DNA from: Cognatiyoonia koreensis
Lineage (GTDB): Bacteria; Pseudomonadota; Alphaproteobacteria; Rhodobacterales; Rhodobacteraceae
DNA: 64,000 nucleotides
Direction: 5' to 3'
Assembly: GCF_900109295.1 (NCBI RefSeq)
Contig: NZ_FOIZ01000001.1
Span: 496,001-560,000, forward strand
The notes under the pieces were generated by a model. The model was not told the DNA's origin. It worked only from the letters and a program-made list of their open reading frames with translations, and ran no database searches. Shown here piece by piece: positions 16,483 to 26,004 of this stretch (position 1 is its first letter; each line of letters starts with the position of its first letter). Position numbers and translations under genes: made by a program.

Positions 16483-17736
16483 ATGGGATATTCCGGTTTT
16501 CGGGTCATCAAGGAAGGGCTGTTCGGGCAGTCTGGCTGGAAACCGGTCTGGCGCGATCCAGACCCCAAATCTGAATATGACGTGATTATCATTGGCGGCG
16601 GCGGACACGGGCTTGCGACGGCCTATTACCTTGCCAAAGAGCACGGGATCACCAATGTCGCCGTTCTCGAAAAAGGCTATCTGGGTGGCGGCAACGTCGG
16701 GCGCAACACGACGATCGTGCGTGCCAATTACTTTCTGCCGGGCAATTCCGAATTCTATTCTCATTCGCTGAAGCTGTGGGAAGGGATGGAGAGCGATCTG
16801 AACTACAATGTGATGCATTCGCAGCGTGGCCTGATCAACTTGTTCCATTCGGACGGCCAGCGCGATGCTTTCGCACGGCGCGGCAATGCGATGATCAATC
16901 AAGGTGATGATGCGATCCTTCTGGATCGCGACGGTGTGCGTCAGTACCTGCCGTATCTGGATTTCGAAAACGTGCGGTTTCCGATCTATGGCGGATTGCT
17001 GCACCCGCGTGGCGGTACCGCGCGTCATGATGCTGTGGCATGGGGGTATGCCCGTGGGGCTGACCAGCGGGGCGTCGATCTGATCCAGAATTGCGAGGTC
17101 ACAGGCATCGACATCGAAGGTGGGGTTGTGCGCGGCGTTCAGACCACGCGCGGTGCGATCCGCGCCAAGAAGGTCGGGATCGTCGTTGCCGGGCGGTCGG
17201 GACAGGTGGCGGCCATGGCGGGGATGCGTCTGCCGATCGAAAGCCATGTCCTGCAGGCCTTTGTCACTGAGGGTCTGAAGCCTTGCATCGACCATGTCGT
17301 CAGTTTTGGCATGGGCCATTTCTATATCAGCCAGTCCGACAAGGGCGGCCTTGTCTTTGGCGGCGACATTGATTTCTACAGCTCTTATGCGGCCCGTGGA
17401 AACCTGCCAATGAAGGAACACGTCATGGACGCCGCCATGACGTTGATGCCGATGATCGGAAAGGCCAAGGTACTGCGATCATGGGGCGGGATCATGGACA
17501 TGACGCCGGATGGCTCGCCCATTATCGACAAGACCCCGACAGAGGGGCTCTTTATTGATTGTGGCTGGTGCTATGGCGGGTTCAAGGCGGTGCCCGGATC
17601 AGGATTCAGCTTTGCGCACCTGATGGCTACGGGAAACCATCATGAACCGGCGTCAAGATTTCGGCTGGACCGGTTCCGCACTGGCACCGGGCTGATGGAT
17701 GAAGAGGGCACCGGCTCTCAGCATAACTTGCATTGA
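16483..17736 (+). CDS. soxB: Sarcosine oxidase subunit beta
   Basis: A 417-residue FAD-dependent subunit of heterotetrameric sarcosine oxidase, which demethylates sarcosine to glycine, producing 5,10-methylene-THF and hydrogen peroxide. The FAD motif VIIIGGGGHGLATAYYLA (about residues 34-51) is followed by the GRNTTIVRANY segment typical of SoxB. The region LLHPRGGTARHDAVAWG contains a candidate histidine for covalent FMN. The ATG at 16483 has AGGGAAAAG upstream; an earlier TTG lacks support. First gene of the sox operon, with the lipoprotein gene next. Confidence 0.97.
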   Translation: MGYSGFRVIKEGLFGQSGWKPVWRDPDPKSEYDVIIIGGGGHGLATAYYLAKEHGITNVAVLEKGYLGGGNVGRNTTIVRANYFLPGNSEFYSHSLKLWEGMESDLNYNVMHSQRGLINLFHSDGQRDAFARRGNAMINQGDDAILLDRDGVRQYLPYLDFENVRFPIYGGLLHPRGGTARHDAVAWGYARGADQRGVDLIQNCEVTGIDIEGGVVRGVQTTRGAIRAKKVGIVVAGRSGQVAAMAGMRLPIESHVLQAFVTEGLKPCIDHVVSFGMGHFYISQSDKGGLVFGGDIDFYSSYAARGNLPMKEHVMDAAMTLMPMIGKAKVLRSWGGIMDMTPDGSPIIDKTPTEGLFIDCGWCYGGFKAVPGSGFSFAHLMATGNHHEPASRFRLDRFRTGTGLMDEEGTGSQHNLH

Positions 17737-17763
17737 ATGGTGGCTCCGGTAGGAGGGGAAAGT

Positions 17764-18177
17764 TTGAATCGTTTGCGAAAGACAGTCATCGGATTGATCC
17801 TTTCAGTTGGCGTGACTGGTTGCGCGACAAGCGAGCCTGCGAATGCCGCGCTGGCCCCGATCTTTGAGGCAATCATAACAGAGTCCGAACAGGCCGGTCC
17901 TGACAACTTTTACGACTTCTTTACGCTGAACGGTGCGCGTAGCGACGGTGATACACTGATCATCGACGTGGCGCTTGGTTCTGAAGGACAATTGGCTTAT
18001 GACGCCGACGCTGCGAAATTAGAGCAGGACTTCATCGGTACGTTTTCCCCGGCGGCACCTTGCGATGATCCATTTGCCGGACCAATCCTGACGAATGGCG
18101 GAACAATCCGCTACGAGGTTGTCAGCATCACCGGACGGCCTCTGTTTTCCTTTGAAATTTCCAACTGCAGAGAGTGA
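17764..18177 (+). CDS. Putative lipoprotein embedded in the sox operon
   Basis: A 137-residue protein starting at TTG, preceded by a perfect AGGAGG (17751-17756) with 7-nt spacing. An in-frame ATG at 17737 would bury this Shine-Dalgarno and lacks one of its own. The N-terminus NRLRKTVIGLILSVGVTGC is a lipoprotein signal with lipobox VTGC. The mature domain is small and mixed, with two further cysteines (APCDDPF; ISNCRE). I recognise no family. It sits 27 nt after soxB and 4 nt before soxD, all codirectional, so it is transcribed with the sarcosine oxidase genes. Confidence 0.78.
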   Translation: MNRLRKTVIGLILSVGVTGCATSEPANAALAPIFEAIITESEQAGPDNFYDFFTLNGARSDGDTLIIDVALGSEGQLAYDADAAKLEQDFIGTFSPAAPCDDPFAGPILTNGGTIRYEVVSITGRPLFSFEISNCRE

Positions 18178-18181
18178 TCCC

Positions 18182-18442
18182 ATGCGCCTGACTTGTCCCC
18201 ACTGCGGCACCCGCGACCGGCGCGAATTCTACTACCAGGGCGACGCTGTCGCTTTGGACAGACCAGAGCGGGAATCTGGTTTAGAGGCGTGGGATAACTA
18301 TTTGCATTTGCGTGATAATCCTGCCGGAGTAACACGGGATCTATGGCAGCATGAACCATGCGGAGCCTGGGTTGCCATTGACCGCGATACCGTGACCCAC
18401 AGTGTCCATGGCGCGACACTTGTCGGGGATGCCAGGCGATGA
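18182..18442 (+). CDS. soxD: Sarcosine oxidase subunit delta
   Basis: An 86-residue SoxD subunit. The N-terminal LTCPHCGTRDRREF carries the first zinc ligands, and HEPCGAWVAIDRDTVTH the later cysteine and conserved C-terminal motif. It is a structural zinc subunit of the heterotetramer. The ATG follows the lipoprotein stop by four bases, and its stop overlaps the soxA start as ATGA, a tight coupling that suits stoichiometric assembly. Confidence 0.96.
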   Translation: MRLTCPHCGTRDRREFYYQGDAVALDRPERESGLEAWDNYLHLRDNPAGVTRDLWQHEPCGAWVAIDRDTVTHSVHGATLVGDARR

Positions 18443-21321
18443 GGATCGCAGGCAAGGGATTGGTCGATACCAGCAAGACCATTTCGTTCACTTTTGATGG
18501 TCAGGTCTATCAAGGGCATCCGGGGGATACGCTGGCCTCGGCACTATTGGCCAACGGCGTGCGCCTGATGGGGCGGTCCTTCAAATATCACCGTCCGCGC
18601 GGCGTGCTGACCGCCGGGTCAGAGGAACCCAACGCACTGGTGAGCGTCGCTGACGAGCCAAATATCAGAGCAACGACGCTGGAGATTTTCGAAGGCATGG
18701 CCGCGCGCAGCCAGAATGCGTGGCCGTCGCTGAAAACCGACATCATGGCCGTCAATGACTTGATCTCCCCGTTTCTTGGGGCCGGGTTCTATTACAAGAC
18801 ATTCATGTGGCCGAAGTCCTTTTGGGAGGCAGTGTACGAGCCGATCATCCGACGCGCGGCGGGACTTGGCGCGCTGGCGGGCAAATCCGTTGCGGACAAC
18901 TACGAGAAGGCCTTTGCGTTCTGCGATGTGCTTGTCATTGGCGGTGGTCCGGCAGGGATCATGGCAGCCCTGACTGCCGCCGAAGCGGGCAAAGATGTCA
19001 TTCTGGCCGATGAGGATACATTGCTTGGCGGGCGGCTGCTGGCCGAGAGTGAGGCCGTAAACGGCCAGCCCGGACAAGAGTGGGCTGCCGCGATGCAACA
19101 GCGCCTGTCGCAGATGAAGAACGTTCGCGTGATGACGCGCACAACGGTTACCGGGGCCTATGATCAGGGCACCTATGGCGCGCTAGAGACAGTCTCGCGC
19201 CGGGGCGAGGGGCCGCGCGAATGTTTCTGGCGGATCGTGACCGCACACGCCATTCTTTGTGCGGGCGCTTTGGAACGGCCTATTGCATTTCCGAACAACG
19301 ATCGTCCTGGCATCATGATGGCGAGTGCTGTGCGCGCCTATGTCAATCGCTGGGGTGTGGCTCCGGGACAGAACGTTATGGTCTTTGGAAATAACGATAA
19401 TGCCCATCGCACCGCCCATGATCTGATTGCCGCAGGTGTGAACGTTGTCGGGCTGGTGGACAGCCGGGCAGACGTTGACGTGTCCGGCGATTTTCCGATC
19501 TATCGCGATGGCCGGATCGTCGCAACAAAAGGGCGGCATCAGCTGGAAAGCGTCACGATCGAACACGCTGGCGGGACGCGGCTTGTACGCACGGACTGTC
19601 TGGCCATGTCAGGCGGATGGAACCCCACTGTCCACTTGACGTGTCACATGAATGGTCGGCCGCAATGGTCTGAAGATATTGCATCTTTTGTTCCAGTTGA
19701 TGGCATGATTCCAGGGATGGTGACGGCGGGTGCCTGTAAGGGAATATTTGATACAGCCGGTTGTCTGGCTGAAGGGGCACGGGTTGCGTCTGACGTGCTT
19801 GGAGTTGCGCAAGCGCAAGTGCCAGTCGCAGACGATAGCGCATACCGCATTGCGCCGCTTTGGGCGGTGGAGGGCAAAGGCCGCAAGTGGCTTGATTTCC
19901 AGAATGATGTCCATGTGAAGGATATTCGCCTCGCGGCGCAGGAGAACTTCAGATCCGTCGAGCACATGAAGCGTTACACAACGCAAGGGATGGCGACAGA
20001 TCAAGGGAAATCCTCGAATGTCGCGGCACTTGCTGTCCTCGCCGACGCGACGGGGCGCGGCATTCCTGAAACCGGCACCACGACTTTCCGCCCACCTTAC
20101 GTGCCGGTGTCGATCGCGGCCTTGGGGGCAGGTTCGCAGGGGCATGGTTTTGCACCCAAACGGCTGACCACATCTTACGCCGCCAGCGTCGCGCGTGGCG
20201 CACCGATGATCGAAGCGGGGCTTTGGTATCGCCCGAGCTATTTTCCCGCCGCAGGAGAGACAACCTGGCGCGAAAGCTGCGATCGCGAAGTGCGCATGGT
20301 CCGTGAGACAGTCGGAATTTGCGACGTGTCCACGCTTGGCAAGATCGACATCCAAGGCCCTGATGCGGCTGTGTTTCTAGATTTCGTCTATGCCAATACG
20401 TTCAGTACTCTGAAGCCCGGCAAGGTGCGCTATGGCTTGATGCTTCGCGAAGATGGGCATGTCATGGATGATGGTACGACAGCCTGTCTTGCGCCCGACC
20501 ATTACGTAATGACGACGACCACGGCAGCGGCCGGTCAGGTCATGAAACATCTCGAATTTGTCCGGCAGGCCTTACGCCCCGAACTGGACGTGCAGATCGT
20601 CAGTGTGACCGAACAATGGGCGCAATTCGCCGTTGCAGGACCCGGCTCTCGCGATCTGCTGAACGCGGTGCTGGATGCGCCGATTGACAGTGACCAGTTT
20701 GCCTACATGTCGTGCGGGGCAGTCGACGTTTGCGGCGTGCCCGGGCGCTTGTTCCGGATTTCGTTTTCGGGCGAGCATGCATACGAAGTTGCCGTGCCGG
20801 CGCGCTATGGCGACAGCTTGTTCCGCTTGCTGGTCGCGCAGGCCGAAGCGATGGATGGTGGTGCTTACGGAATGGAGGCGCTGAATGTGCTGCGGATCGA
20901 GAAGGGGTTCATCACGCATGCGGAAATCCACGGACGCGTCACGGCCTTTGATATCGGTATGGACCGGATGGTGAGCCGCAAGAAAGACTGCATTGGCCAA
21001 GCAGCCGCCGAACGCCCCGGTCTGCGAGGGGCGGACCGCCAACAGCTTGTCGGCTTGCGTGCCAAAGCGCCTTTGTCTGGCGGCGCGCATTTGTTCAATG
21101 CTGGTGCTGCGGCGACGCGGTTGAACCATCAAGGTTACGTCACCTCGCATTGCTATTCGCCGACGCTTGACTGCTACCTGGGACTTGGATTCCTTGAAAA
21201 CGGGCGCGACAGGCATGGGGAAACGATCAAGATGCGCGATCATCTGCGAGACCTGACGGCCGAAGTCGAAGTGTGCCACCCGGTCTTTCTTGATCCAGAG
21301 GGAGAGCGTCTGCGTGGCTAG
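18439..21321 (+). CDS. soxA: Sarcosine oxidase subunit alpha
   Basis: A 960-residue NAD- and folate-binding subunit. The order is an N-terminal Fer2-like domain (residues 10-90, FTFDGQVYQGHPGDTLA), an NAD-binding Rossmann domain with CDVLVIGGGPAGIMAAL (162-178), and a C-terminal aminomethyltransferase-like folate domain from about residue 590 onward. Length is near the usual size. The folate domain captures the methyl carbon of sarcosine as methylene-THF. It overlaps soxD at its 5' end and soxG at its 3' end. Confidence 0.97.
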   Translation: MRIAGKGLVDTSKTISFTFDGQVYQGHPGDTLASALLANGVRLMGRSFKYHRPRGVLTAGSEEPNALVSVADEPNIRATTLEIFEGMAARSQNAWPSLKTDIMAVNDLISPFLGAGFYYKTFMWPKSFWEAVYEPIIRRAAGLGALAGKSVADNYEKAFAFCDVLVIGGGPAGIMAALTAAEAGKDVILADEDTLLGGRLLAESEAVNGQPGQEWAAAMQQRLSQMKNVRVMTRTTVTGAYDQGTYGALETVSRRGEGPRECFWRIVTAHAILCAGALERPIAFPNNDRPGIMMASAVRAYVNRWGVAPGQNVMVFGNNDNAHRTAHDLIAAGVNVVGLVDSRADVDVSGDFPIYRDGRIVATKGRHQLESVTIEHAGGTRLVRTDCLAMSGGWNPTVHLTCHMNGRPQWSEDIASFVPVDGMIPGMVTAGACKGIFDTAGCLAEGARVASDVLGVAQAQVPVADDSAYRIAPLWAVEGKGRKWLDFQNDVHVKDIRLAAQENFRSVEHMKRYTTQGMATDQGKSSNVAALAVLADATGRGIPETGTTTFRPPYVPVSIAALGAGSQGHGFAPKRLTTSYAASVARGAPMIEAGLWYRPSYFPAAGETTWRESCDREVRMVRETVGICDVSTLGKIDIQGPDAAVFLDFVYANTFSTLKPGKVRYGLMLREDGHVMDDGTTACLAPDHYVMTTTTAAAGQVMKHLEFVRQALRPELDVQIVSVTEQWAQFAVAGPGSRDLLNAVLDAPIDSDQFAYMSCGAVDVCGVPGRLFRISFSGEHAYEVAVPARYGDSLFRLLVAQAEAMDGGAYGMEALNVLRIEKGFITHAEIHGRVTAFDIGMDRMVSRKKDCIGQAAAERPGLRGADRQQLVGLRAKAPLSGGAHLFNAGAAATRLNHQGYVTSHCYSPTLDCYLGLGFLENGRDRHGETIKMRDHLRDLTAEVEVCHPVFLDPEGERLRG

Positions 21322-21826
21322 ATTGATCGCGAAATCACCTTGTGCGGGCCTTTTGCCGATGACCATTGGCACGCTGTCATTAACGGAAGTTGCTGTTGGC
21401 AAGGCATTTGCGGTGGCCCCGTTCAAACGGCAGGAAAAGGCCGTGTCCGACGCAATGCCGATCGCCTTTCCAAAACCGAACCGCGTCACCGGCACTGACC
21501 CGCGCGCGATCTGGATCGGGCCGGGGCAGGCGCTGGTCATCGGGACCGATTTGCCGGAACTGCCCGCCGCTGTTGTCGATCAAAGTGACAGTTGGGCGAT
21601 TGTGCAGGTCGCAGGGCCGGACGTGCTGGATGTTCTGGCACGTCTTGTGCCAGTCGATCTGCGTACAATGCGCAGCGGCCAAACCGCACGGACGATGATC
21701 GCCCATATGACCGGATCGGTGACCAAGGTGGGGACACAGGCCTTTGAGCTGATGGTCATGCGGTCCATGGCGGGCACGCTGGTCCATGATCTTGAGAGGG
21801 CGGCGCGGATCTACTTCGCGCGCTAG
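21314..21826 (+). CDS. soxG: Sarcosine oxidase subunit gamma
   Basis: A 170-residue SoxG subunit with the GcvT-like fold. Recognisable are AIWIGPGQALVIG, QVAGPDVLDVLARLVPVDL and the C-terminal MVMRSMAGTLVHDLE. I place the start at the GTG at 21314, inside the 3' end of soxA, giving VARLIAKSP and coupling translation; no ATG fits. The family's role is structural, and it is the last gene of the operon. The 32-bp repeat at 21845 lies just past its stop. Confidence 0.93.
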   Translation: MARLIAKSPCAGLLPMTIGTLSLTEVAVGKAFAVAPFKRQEKAVSDAMPIAFPKPNRVTGTDPRAIWIGPGQALVIGTDLPELPAAVVDQSDSWAIVQVAGPDVLDVLARLVPVDLRTMRSGQTARTMIAHMTGSVTKVGTQAFELMVMRSMAGTLVHDLERAARIYFAR

Positions 21827-21844
21827 GTCTTTGCTGTCGTTGCA

Positions 21845-21876
21845 GCCTCCGGCGGAAGTTTGATTGGACAAAGAAA
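21845..21876 (+). repeat. 32-bp dispersed repeat, copy 1
   Basis: Identical over 32 bp to 35532-35563; it begins GCCTCCGGCGG and ends GGACAAAGAAA. It lies 18 nt past the soxG stop and 49 nt before dnaG. There is no strong hairpin. Similar short 'GCCTCCGGCGG...' elements at gene 3' ends are familiar from roseobacter genomes, so this is probably one of a family. Confidence 0.8.
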
Positions 21877-21925
21877 GATGATGGGGGTTCTCGACTCTTC
21901 GCGGTAGAGCGCCCATTTTAGCGCG

Positions 21926-23881
21926 ATGAGTCTGCCACCCGGTTTCCTTGATGAATTGCGTACCCGGCTGTCGATTGGACAGGTCGTCGGACGCAAGGTC
22001 ATGTGGGACACCCGCAAGTCCAACCAGGGCAAAGGCGACCTTTGGGCGTCGTGTCCGTTTCATCAGGAAAAATCCGCCAGTTTTCACGTCGATGACCGCA
22101 AGGGGTATTATTACTGCTTTGGCTGTCACGCGAAGGGTGATGCGATTTCCTTTGTGCGTGAGACCGAGAATGTCGGTTTCATGGAGGCCGTCGAGATTCT
22201 GGCCGCTGAAGCGGGCATGCCGATGCCGGCCCGTGATCCGCGCGCGCAGGAAAAGGCGGATGAGCGCACCGTGCTGGCAGACGTCATGGAACAGGCGGTC
22301 CAGCATTTCCGTCTGAACCTGCAGACCGCCGCGGCCGGTGAGGCGCGGGACTATCTTGCCCGGCGGGGGCTTGACGAGGCGGCACAAGCGCGTTGGGATA
22401 TCGGCTTTGCTCCGGACGGGGGCGGTGTCCTGCAACATCTGACTGGCAAGGGCGTGCCACAAAAACAGGTGATCGATGCCGGACTGGCTGCGGAAAGCGA
22501 CCGCGGCGGTGCACCTTACGATCGGTTTCGCGGGCGCATCATTTTTCCTATCCGCGATGTGCGTGGGCGTGCGATTGCACTCGGCGGGCGCTCCCTTGAT
22601 CCAAATGCGCGGGCGAAATACCTCAATTCGCCCGAAACGTTGCTGTTTGACAAATCCCGCACCCTGTTCAACCACAAGAACGCCCGCGAGGCTGCTGGCA
22701 AAGGGCAGCCTTTGATCGTCGCCGAAGGCTACATGGATGTCATTGCCCTTGCGGAAGCCGGTTTTGAAGCTGCCGTTGCCCCGCTTGGCACCGCTGTGAC
22801 CGAACACCATCTGGCGATGCTCTGGCGCATGGCGGATGAGCCGATTATTGCGCTGGACGGTGATACGGCTGGGATCCGTGCGGCCATGCGCACAATCGAC
22901 ATCGCGCTGCCGATGTTGGAGGCGGGAAAATCCCTACGCTTTGCGATGATGCCGGAAGGGCTGGATCCGGATGATCTGCTGAAACAGCAGGGCAAGGGCG
23001 CGATGCAAAAGCTGCTGGATCAGGCCATGCCAATGGTGCAACTGCTTTGGCAACGCGAGACGGAAGGCAAGACGTTCGACAGCCCAGAGCGCAAGGCCGC
23101 GCTCGACAAGGCGTTGCGTGAAAAGATCAAACTGATCGCGGACCCTTCGATCCGAACGCACTATGGGCAGGCGATCAAGGATATGCGATGGGCGCTGTTC
23201 GCGACCCCGCGACCGGCCACGCCAAAGCGTGCTGCGTGGAATGGCAAGCAAGAGAACTGGCAGCGTGCGACAAAGCCCGTCGCAAGCAACAAGGCGTCCG
23301 TGCTTGGGACAGGGGCCGGAACCGAAGATGTGCTGCGCGAGGCCGTCATATTGGCCGTGCTTCTTAAAAACCCTGCCGTTTTTTCCCGGTTCGAAGCTGA
23401 TCTGGAACGCATGGAATGTGTCGATCCCGATCATCAGCGTGTAAGGGATGCGGTCCTGAGATTTGGCGACAGCGCAGAATTATTCTTGCAAGTTGAAGCA
23501 GACATTGGGCCGGCACCACTTGAAAAGCTGTTCGTGCAGAACCATGTCGCCATTGCACCCGCTGTGCGGCGTGCCGGTGACATTGACCTCGCCACGCTTT
23601 GCCTTGCAGAGGAATTCGCGAAACTGACAGCACGACGCGGGCACGCCCGCGAGATCGCCGAGGCGGTCGAAGATCTGGATGGCGTCGCGGATGAAGGGCT
23701 GACTTGGCGTTTGAAAGAGGCGGCACAGGCACTAAATCAGGCAGGGCGTGTCGATGGGGAAGACAAGGCCGAGTACGAACTAGGGGATAATGGTGCCCGG
23801 ATGAAACGGGATGAACGCAGTGCGTTTGATTCGCTTTTGGGACAGATCGACTTTGCCAAAGGTAGTAAACGACAACGCTAA
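21926..23881 (+). CDS. dnaG: DNA primase
   Basis: A 651-residue primase that lays RNA primers at the replication fork with DnaB. The zinc-binding domain has C43, H46, C64 and C67 (CPFHQ...CFGC). The TOPRIM core has VAEGYMDVIAL near residue 270 and DGDTAGIRAA near 313. A C-terminal helicase-interacting region follows. Length is usual. It is followed by rpoD, a pairing conserved across bacteria as part of the macromolecular-synthesis group; rpsU is absent here, as in other Alphaproteobacteria. The start codon is an ATG 49 nt past the repeat. Confidence 0.97.
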   Translation: MSLPPGFLDELRTRLSIGQVVGRKVMWDTRKSNQGKGDLWASCPFHQEKSASFHVDDRKGYYYCFGCHAKGDAISFVRETENVGFMEAVEILAAEAGMPMPARDPRAQEKADERTVLADVMEQAVQHFRLNLQTAAAGEARDYLARRGLDEAAQARWDIGFAPDGGGVLQHLTGKGVPQKQVIDAGLAAESDRGGAPYDRFRGRIIFPIRDVRGRAIALGGRSLDPNARAKYLNSPETLLFDKSRTLFNHKNAREAAGKGQPLIVAEGYMDVIALAEAGFEAAVAPLGTAVTEHHLAMLWRMADEPIIALDGDTAGIRAAMRTIDIALPMLEAGKSLRFAMMPEGLDPDDLLKQQGKGAMQKLLDQAMPMVQLLWQRETEGKTFDSPERKAALDKALREKIKLIADPSIRTHYGQAIKDMRWALFATPRPATPKRAAWNGKQENWQRATKPVASNKASVLGTGAGTEDVLREAVILAVLLKNPAVFSRFEADLERMECVDPDHQRVRDAVLRFGDSAELFLQVEADIGPAPLEKLFVQNHVAIAPAVRRAGDIDLATLCLAEEFAKLTARRGHAREIAEAVEDLDGVADEGLTWRLKEAAQALNQAGRVDGEDKAEYELGDNGARMKRDERSAFDSLLGQIDFAKGSKRQR

Positions 23882-23931
23882 AAAGACATTCGGTCAAGCA
23901 ACAGCCCAAGGAAATCAGGGGTCAGCGGGTT

Positions 23932-23992
23932 GCGAATCACCGGATTCCAAGATTGATTCGAATTTAACCGAATCACCTTACGAGTGATTCGC
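23932..23992. promoter_or_regulatory. Cluster of five GANTC sites with nested inverted repeats before rpoD
   Basis: Five GANTC (CcrM methylation) sites lie at 23934, 23943, 23955, 23970 and 23986, all within 57 bp. They are arranged as nested inverted repeats: GCGAATCAC (23932-23940) pairs with GTGATTCGC (23984-23992), and TGATTCG (23954-23960) with CGAATCA (23969-23975). The distal arm ends 23 nt before the rpoD start. Either the DNA methylation state or an RNA structure could affect rpoD expression. Confidence 0.6.
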
Positions 23993-24015
23993 TAGCCAGC
24001 ATGAGGGAGCCGCCG

Positions 24016-25995
24016 ATGGCCGCGAAGGACAACGACGACCGCAAAGATTCTGATAGTGATGATGCTTCGCTCGACATGAGCCAGGCCGCCGTCAAGAAGA
24101 TGATCGCTGATGCGCGTGAACGGGGCTATATCACATACGACCAGTTGAACGCGGTATTGCCGCCGGATCAGGTTTCCTCTGACCAGATCGAGGACGTGAT
24201 GTCGATGCTGTCGGAAATGGGCATTCAGGTCACTGAGGAAGAAGAATCCGAGGAGGTCGAGGAAAACCAGAGTGGGACAGCCGTCGCCACTGTTGCTGGT
24301 GCGCGCGAAGTAGCGCTGTCATCGGGTGAAACCGAAAAGCTGGATCGCACAGACGACCCGGTCCGCATGTATCTGCGTGAAATGGGCAGCGTCGAATTGC
24401 TGTCGCGCGAGGGCGAAATCGCCATCGCCAAACGGATCGAGGCCGGCCGCAACACGATGATCCTCGGGCTGTGCGAAAGCCCGCTGACATTCCAGGCGAT
24501 TACGATCTGGCGCGACGAATTGCTATCCGAAGACATTTTGCTGCGCGATGTCATCGATCTTGAAACGACCTTTGGCAACCAGCTGGGTGAAGACGACGTC
24601 GACGAACCAGTCGTCGCACCGGTCACAGACACCGATGCACCCAAGAAGGAAGAGACCCAGGAACTGGACGCGGATGGGAACCCCATCGCGAAAGAAGATG
24701 ACGACGACGATGACGATCAAGCGAATATGTCGCTTGCCGCGATGGAAGCCGCGCTCAAGCCGCGTGTGCTGGAAACGCTGGACCTGATCGCGCGGGACTT
24801 TTCGAAATTGTCGGACATGCAGGATGCGCGGATGTCCGCGACCCTGAATGAGGATTCATCCTTCTCTGACAAGGCGGAAAAGAAATACCAGAAGCTGCGT
24901 TCTGAAATCGTTGAGCTGGTGAATTCGCTACACCTTCACAACAACCGGATCGACGCGTTGATCGACCAGCTTTATGGGATCAACCGGCGTATTATGTCGA
25001 TCGATAGCGCCATGGTGAAACTGGCAGATCAGGCCCGTATTAACCGTCGTGAATTTATTGAAGCCTACCGTGGTCGCGAACTTGACCCGAACTGGCTGGA
25101 TGAAATCGCGGAAAAGCCAGGTCGTGGTTGGCAGATGCTGATTGAACGCTCGACAGACAAAATCGAAGAACTACGTGGCGACATGGCCCAGGTTGGTCAG
25201 TATGTCGGGGTGGACATCACAGAATTCCGCCGCATCGTGCAGCAGGTCCAGAAGGGCGAAAAAGAAGCGCGGCAGGCCAAGAAGGAAATGGTCGAAGCGA
25301 ACCTGCGTCTCGTTATTTCGATTGCGAAAAAATACACGAACCGTGGCCTGCAATTCCTTGATCTTATTCAGGAAGGTAACATCGGCCTGATGAAGGCGGT
25401 CGATAAATTCGAATACCGCCGCGGCTATAAATTCAGCACCTACGCGACCTGGTGGATTCGTCAGGCGATCACGCGCTCGATTGCCGATCAGGCCCGTACG
25501 ATCCGTATCCCGGTCCATATGATCGAGACCATCAACAAGCTGGTCCGCACCGGTCGTCAGATGCTGCACGAAATCGGCCGCGAACCCACGCCAGAGGAAT
25601 TGGCAGCCAAGCTGCAGATGCCGCTGGAAAAGGTGCGCAAGGTCATGAAGATCGCGAAAGAGCCGATTTCCTTGGAGACGCCAATCGGCGACGAAGAAGA
25701 TTCACAGCTTGGCGATTTCATCGAAGACAAGAACGCGATCCTGCCGCTGGATTCCGCCATTCAGGAAAACCTGAAGGAAACCACAACCCGTGTGCTGGCG
25801 TCACTGACACCACGCGAAGAACGCGTTTTGCGCATGCGCTTTGGCATCGGCATGAACACCGACCACACGCTGGAAGAGGTCGGTCAGCAGTTCAGCGTCA
25901 CCCGCGAACGGATCCGTCAGATCGAAGCCAAGGCGCTGCGCAAGCTCAAGCACCCAAGCCGGTCGCGCAAACTGCGGTCGTTCTTGGATCAGTAG
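24016..25995 (+). CDS. rpoD: RNA polymerase primary sigma factor RpoD (sigma-70)
   Basis: A 659-residue primary sigma factor. Region 1.1 is N-terminal, and a long acidic non-conserved region with an EDDDDDDDQ run lies near residue 230. Region 2 includes [20 protein letters not shown] (–10 recognition), region 3 follows, and region 4 has the helix-turn-helix [20 protein letters not shown] (–35 recognition). Start: an in-frame ATG at 24001 gives five extra residues, but 24016 has AGGGAG at good spacing. Transcription probably comes from dnaG readthrough plus a promoter in the GANTC-rich leader. Confidence 0.97.
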   Translation: MAAKDNDDRKDSDSDDASLDMSQAAVKKMIADARERGYITYDQLNAVLPPDQVSSDQIEDVMSMLSEMGIQVTEEEESEEVEENQSGTAVATVAGAREVALSSGETEKLDRTDDPVRMYLREMGSVELLSREGEIAIAKRIEAGRNTMILGLCESPLTFQAITIWRDELLSEDILLRDVIDLETTFGNQLGEDDVDEPVVAPVTDTDAPKKEETQELDADGNPIAKEDDDDDDDQANMSLAAMEAALKPRVLETLDLIARDFSKLSDMQDARMSATLNEDSSFSDKAEKKYQKLRSEIVELVNSLHLHNNRIDALIDQLYGINRRIMSIDSAMVKLADQARINRREFIEAYRGRELDPNWLDEIAEKPGRGWQMLIERSTDKIEELRGDMAQVGQYVGVDITEFRRIVQQVQKGEKEARQAKKEMVEANLRLVISIAKKYTNRGLQFLDLIQEGNIGLMKAVDKFEYRRGYKFSTYATWWIRQAITRSIADQARTIRIPVHMIETINKLVRTGRQMLHEIGREPTPEELAAKLQMPLEKVRKVMKIAKEPISLETPIGDEEDSQLGDFIEDKNAILPLDSAIQENLKETTTRVLASLTPREERVLRMRFGIGMNTDHTLEEVGQQFSVTRERIRQIEAKALRKLKHPSRSRKLRSFLDQ

Positions 25996-26004
25996 ACTGC
26001 CGCT

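Noticed and set aside
16450..17421. 323-codon minus-strand ORF opposite soxB
   Set aside because: Shadow of SoxB; no independent signal.
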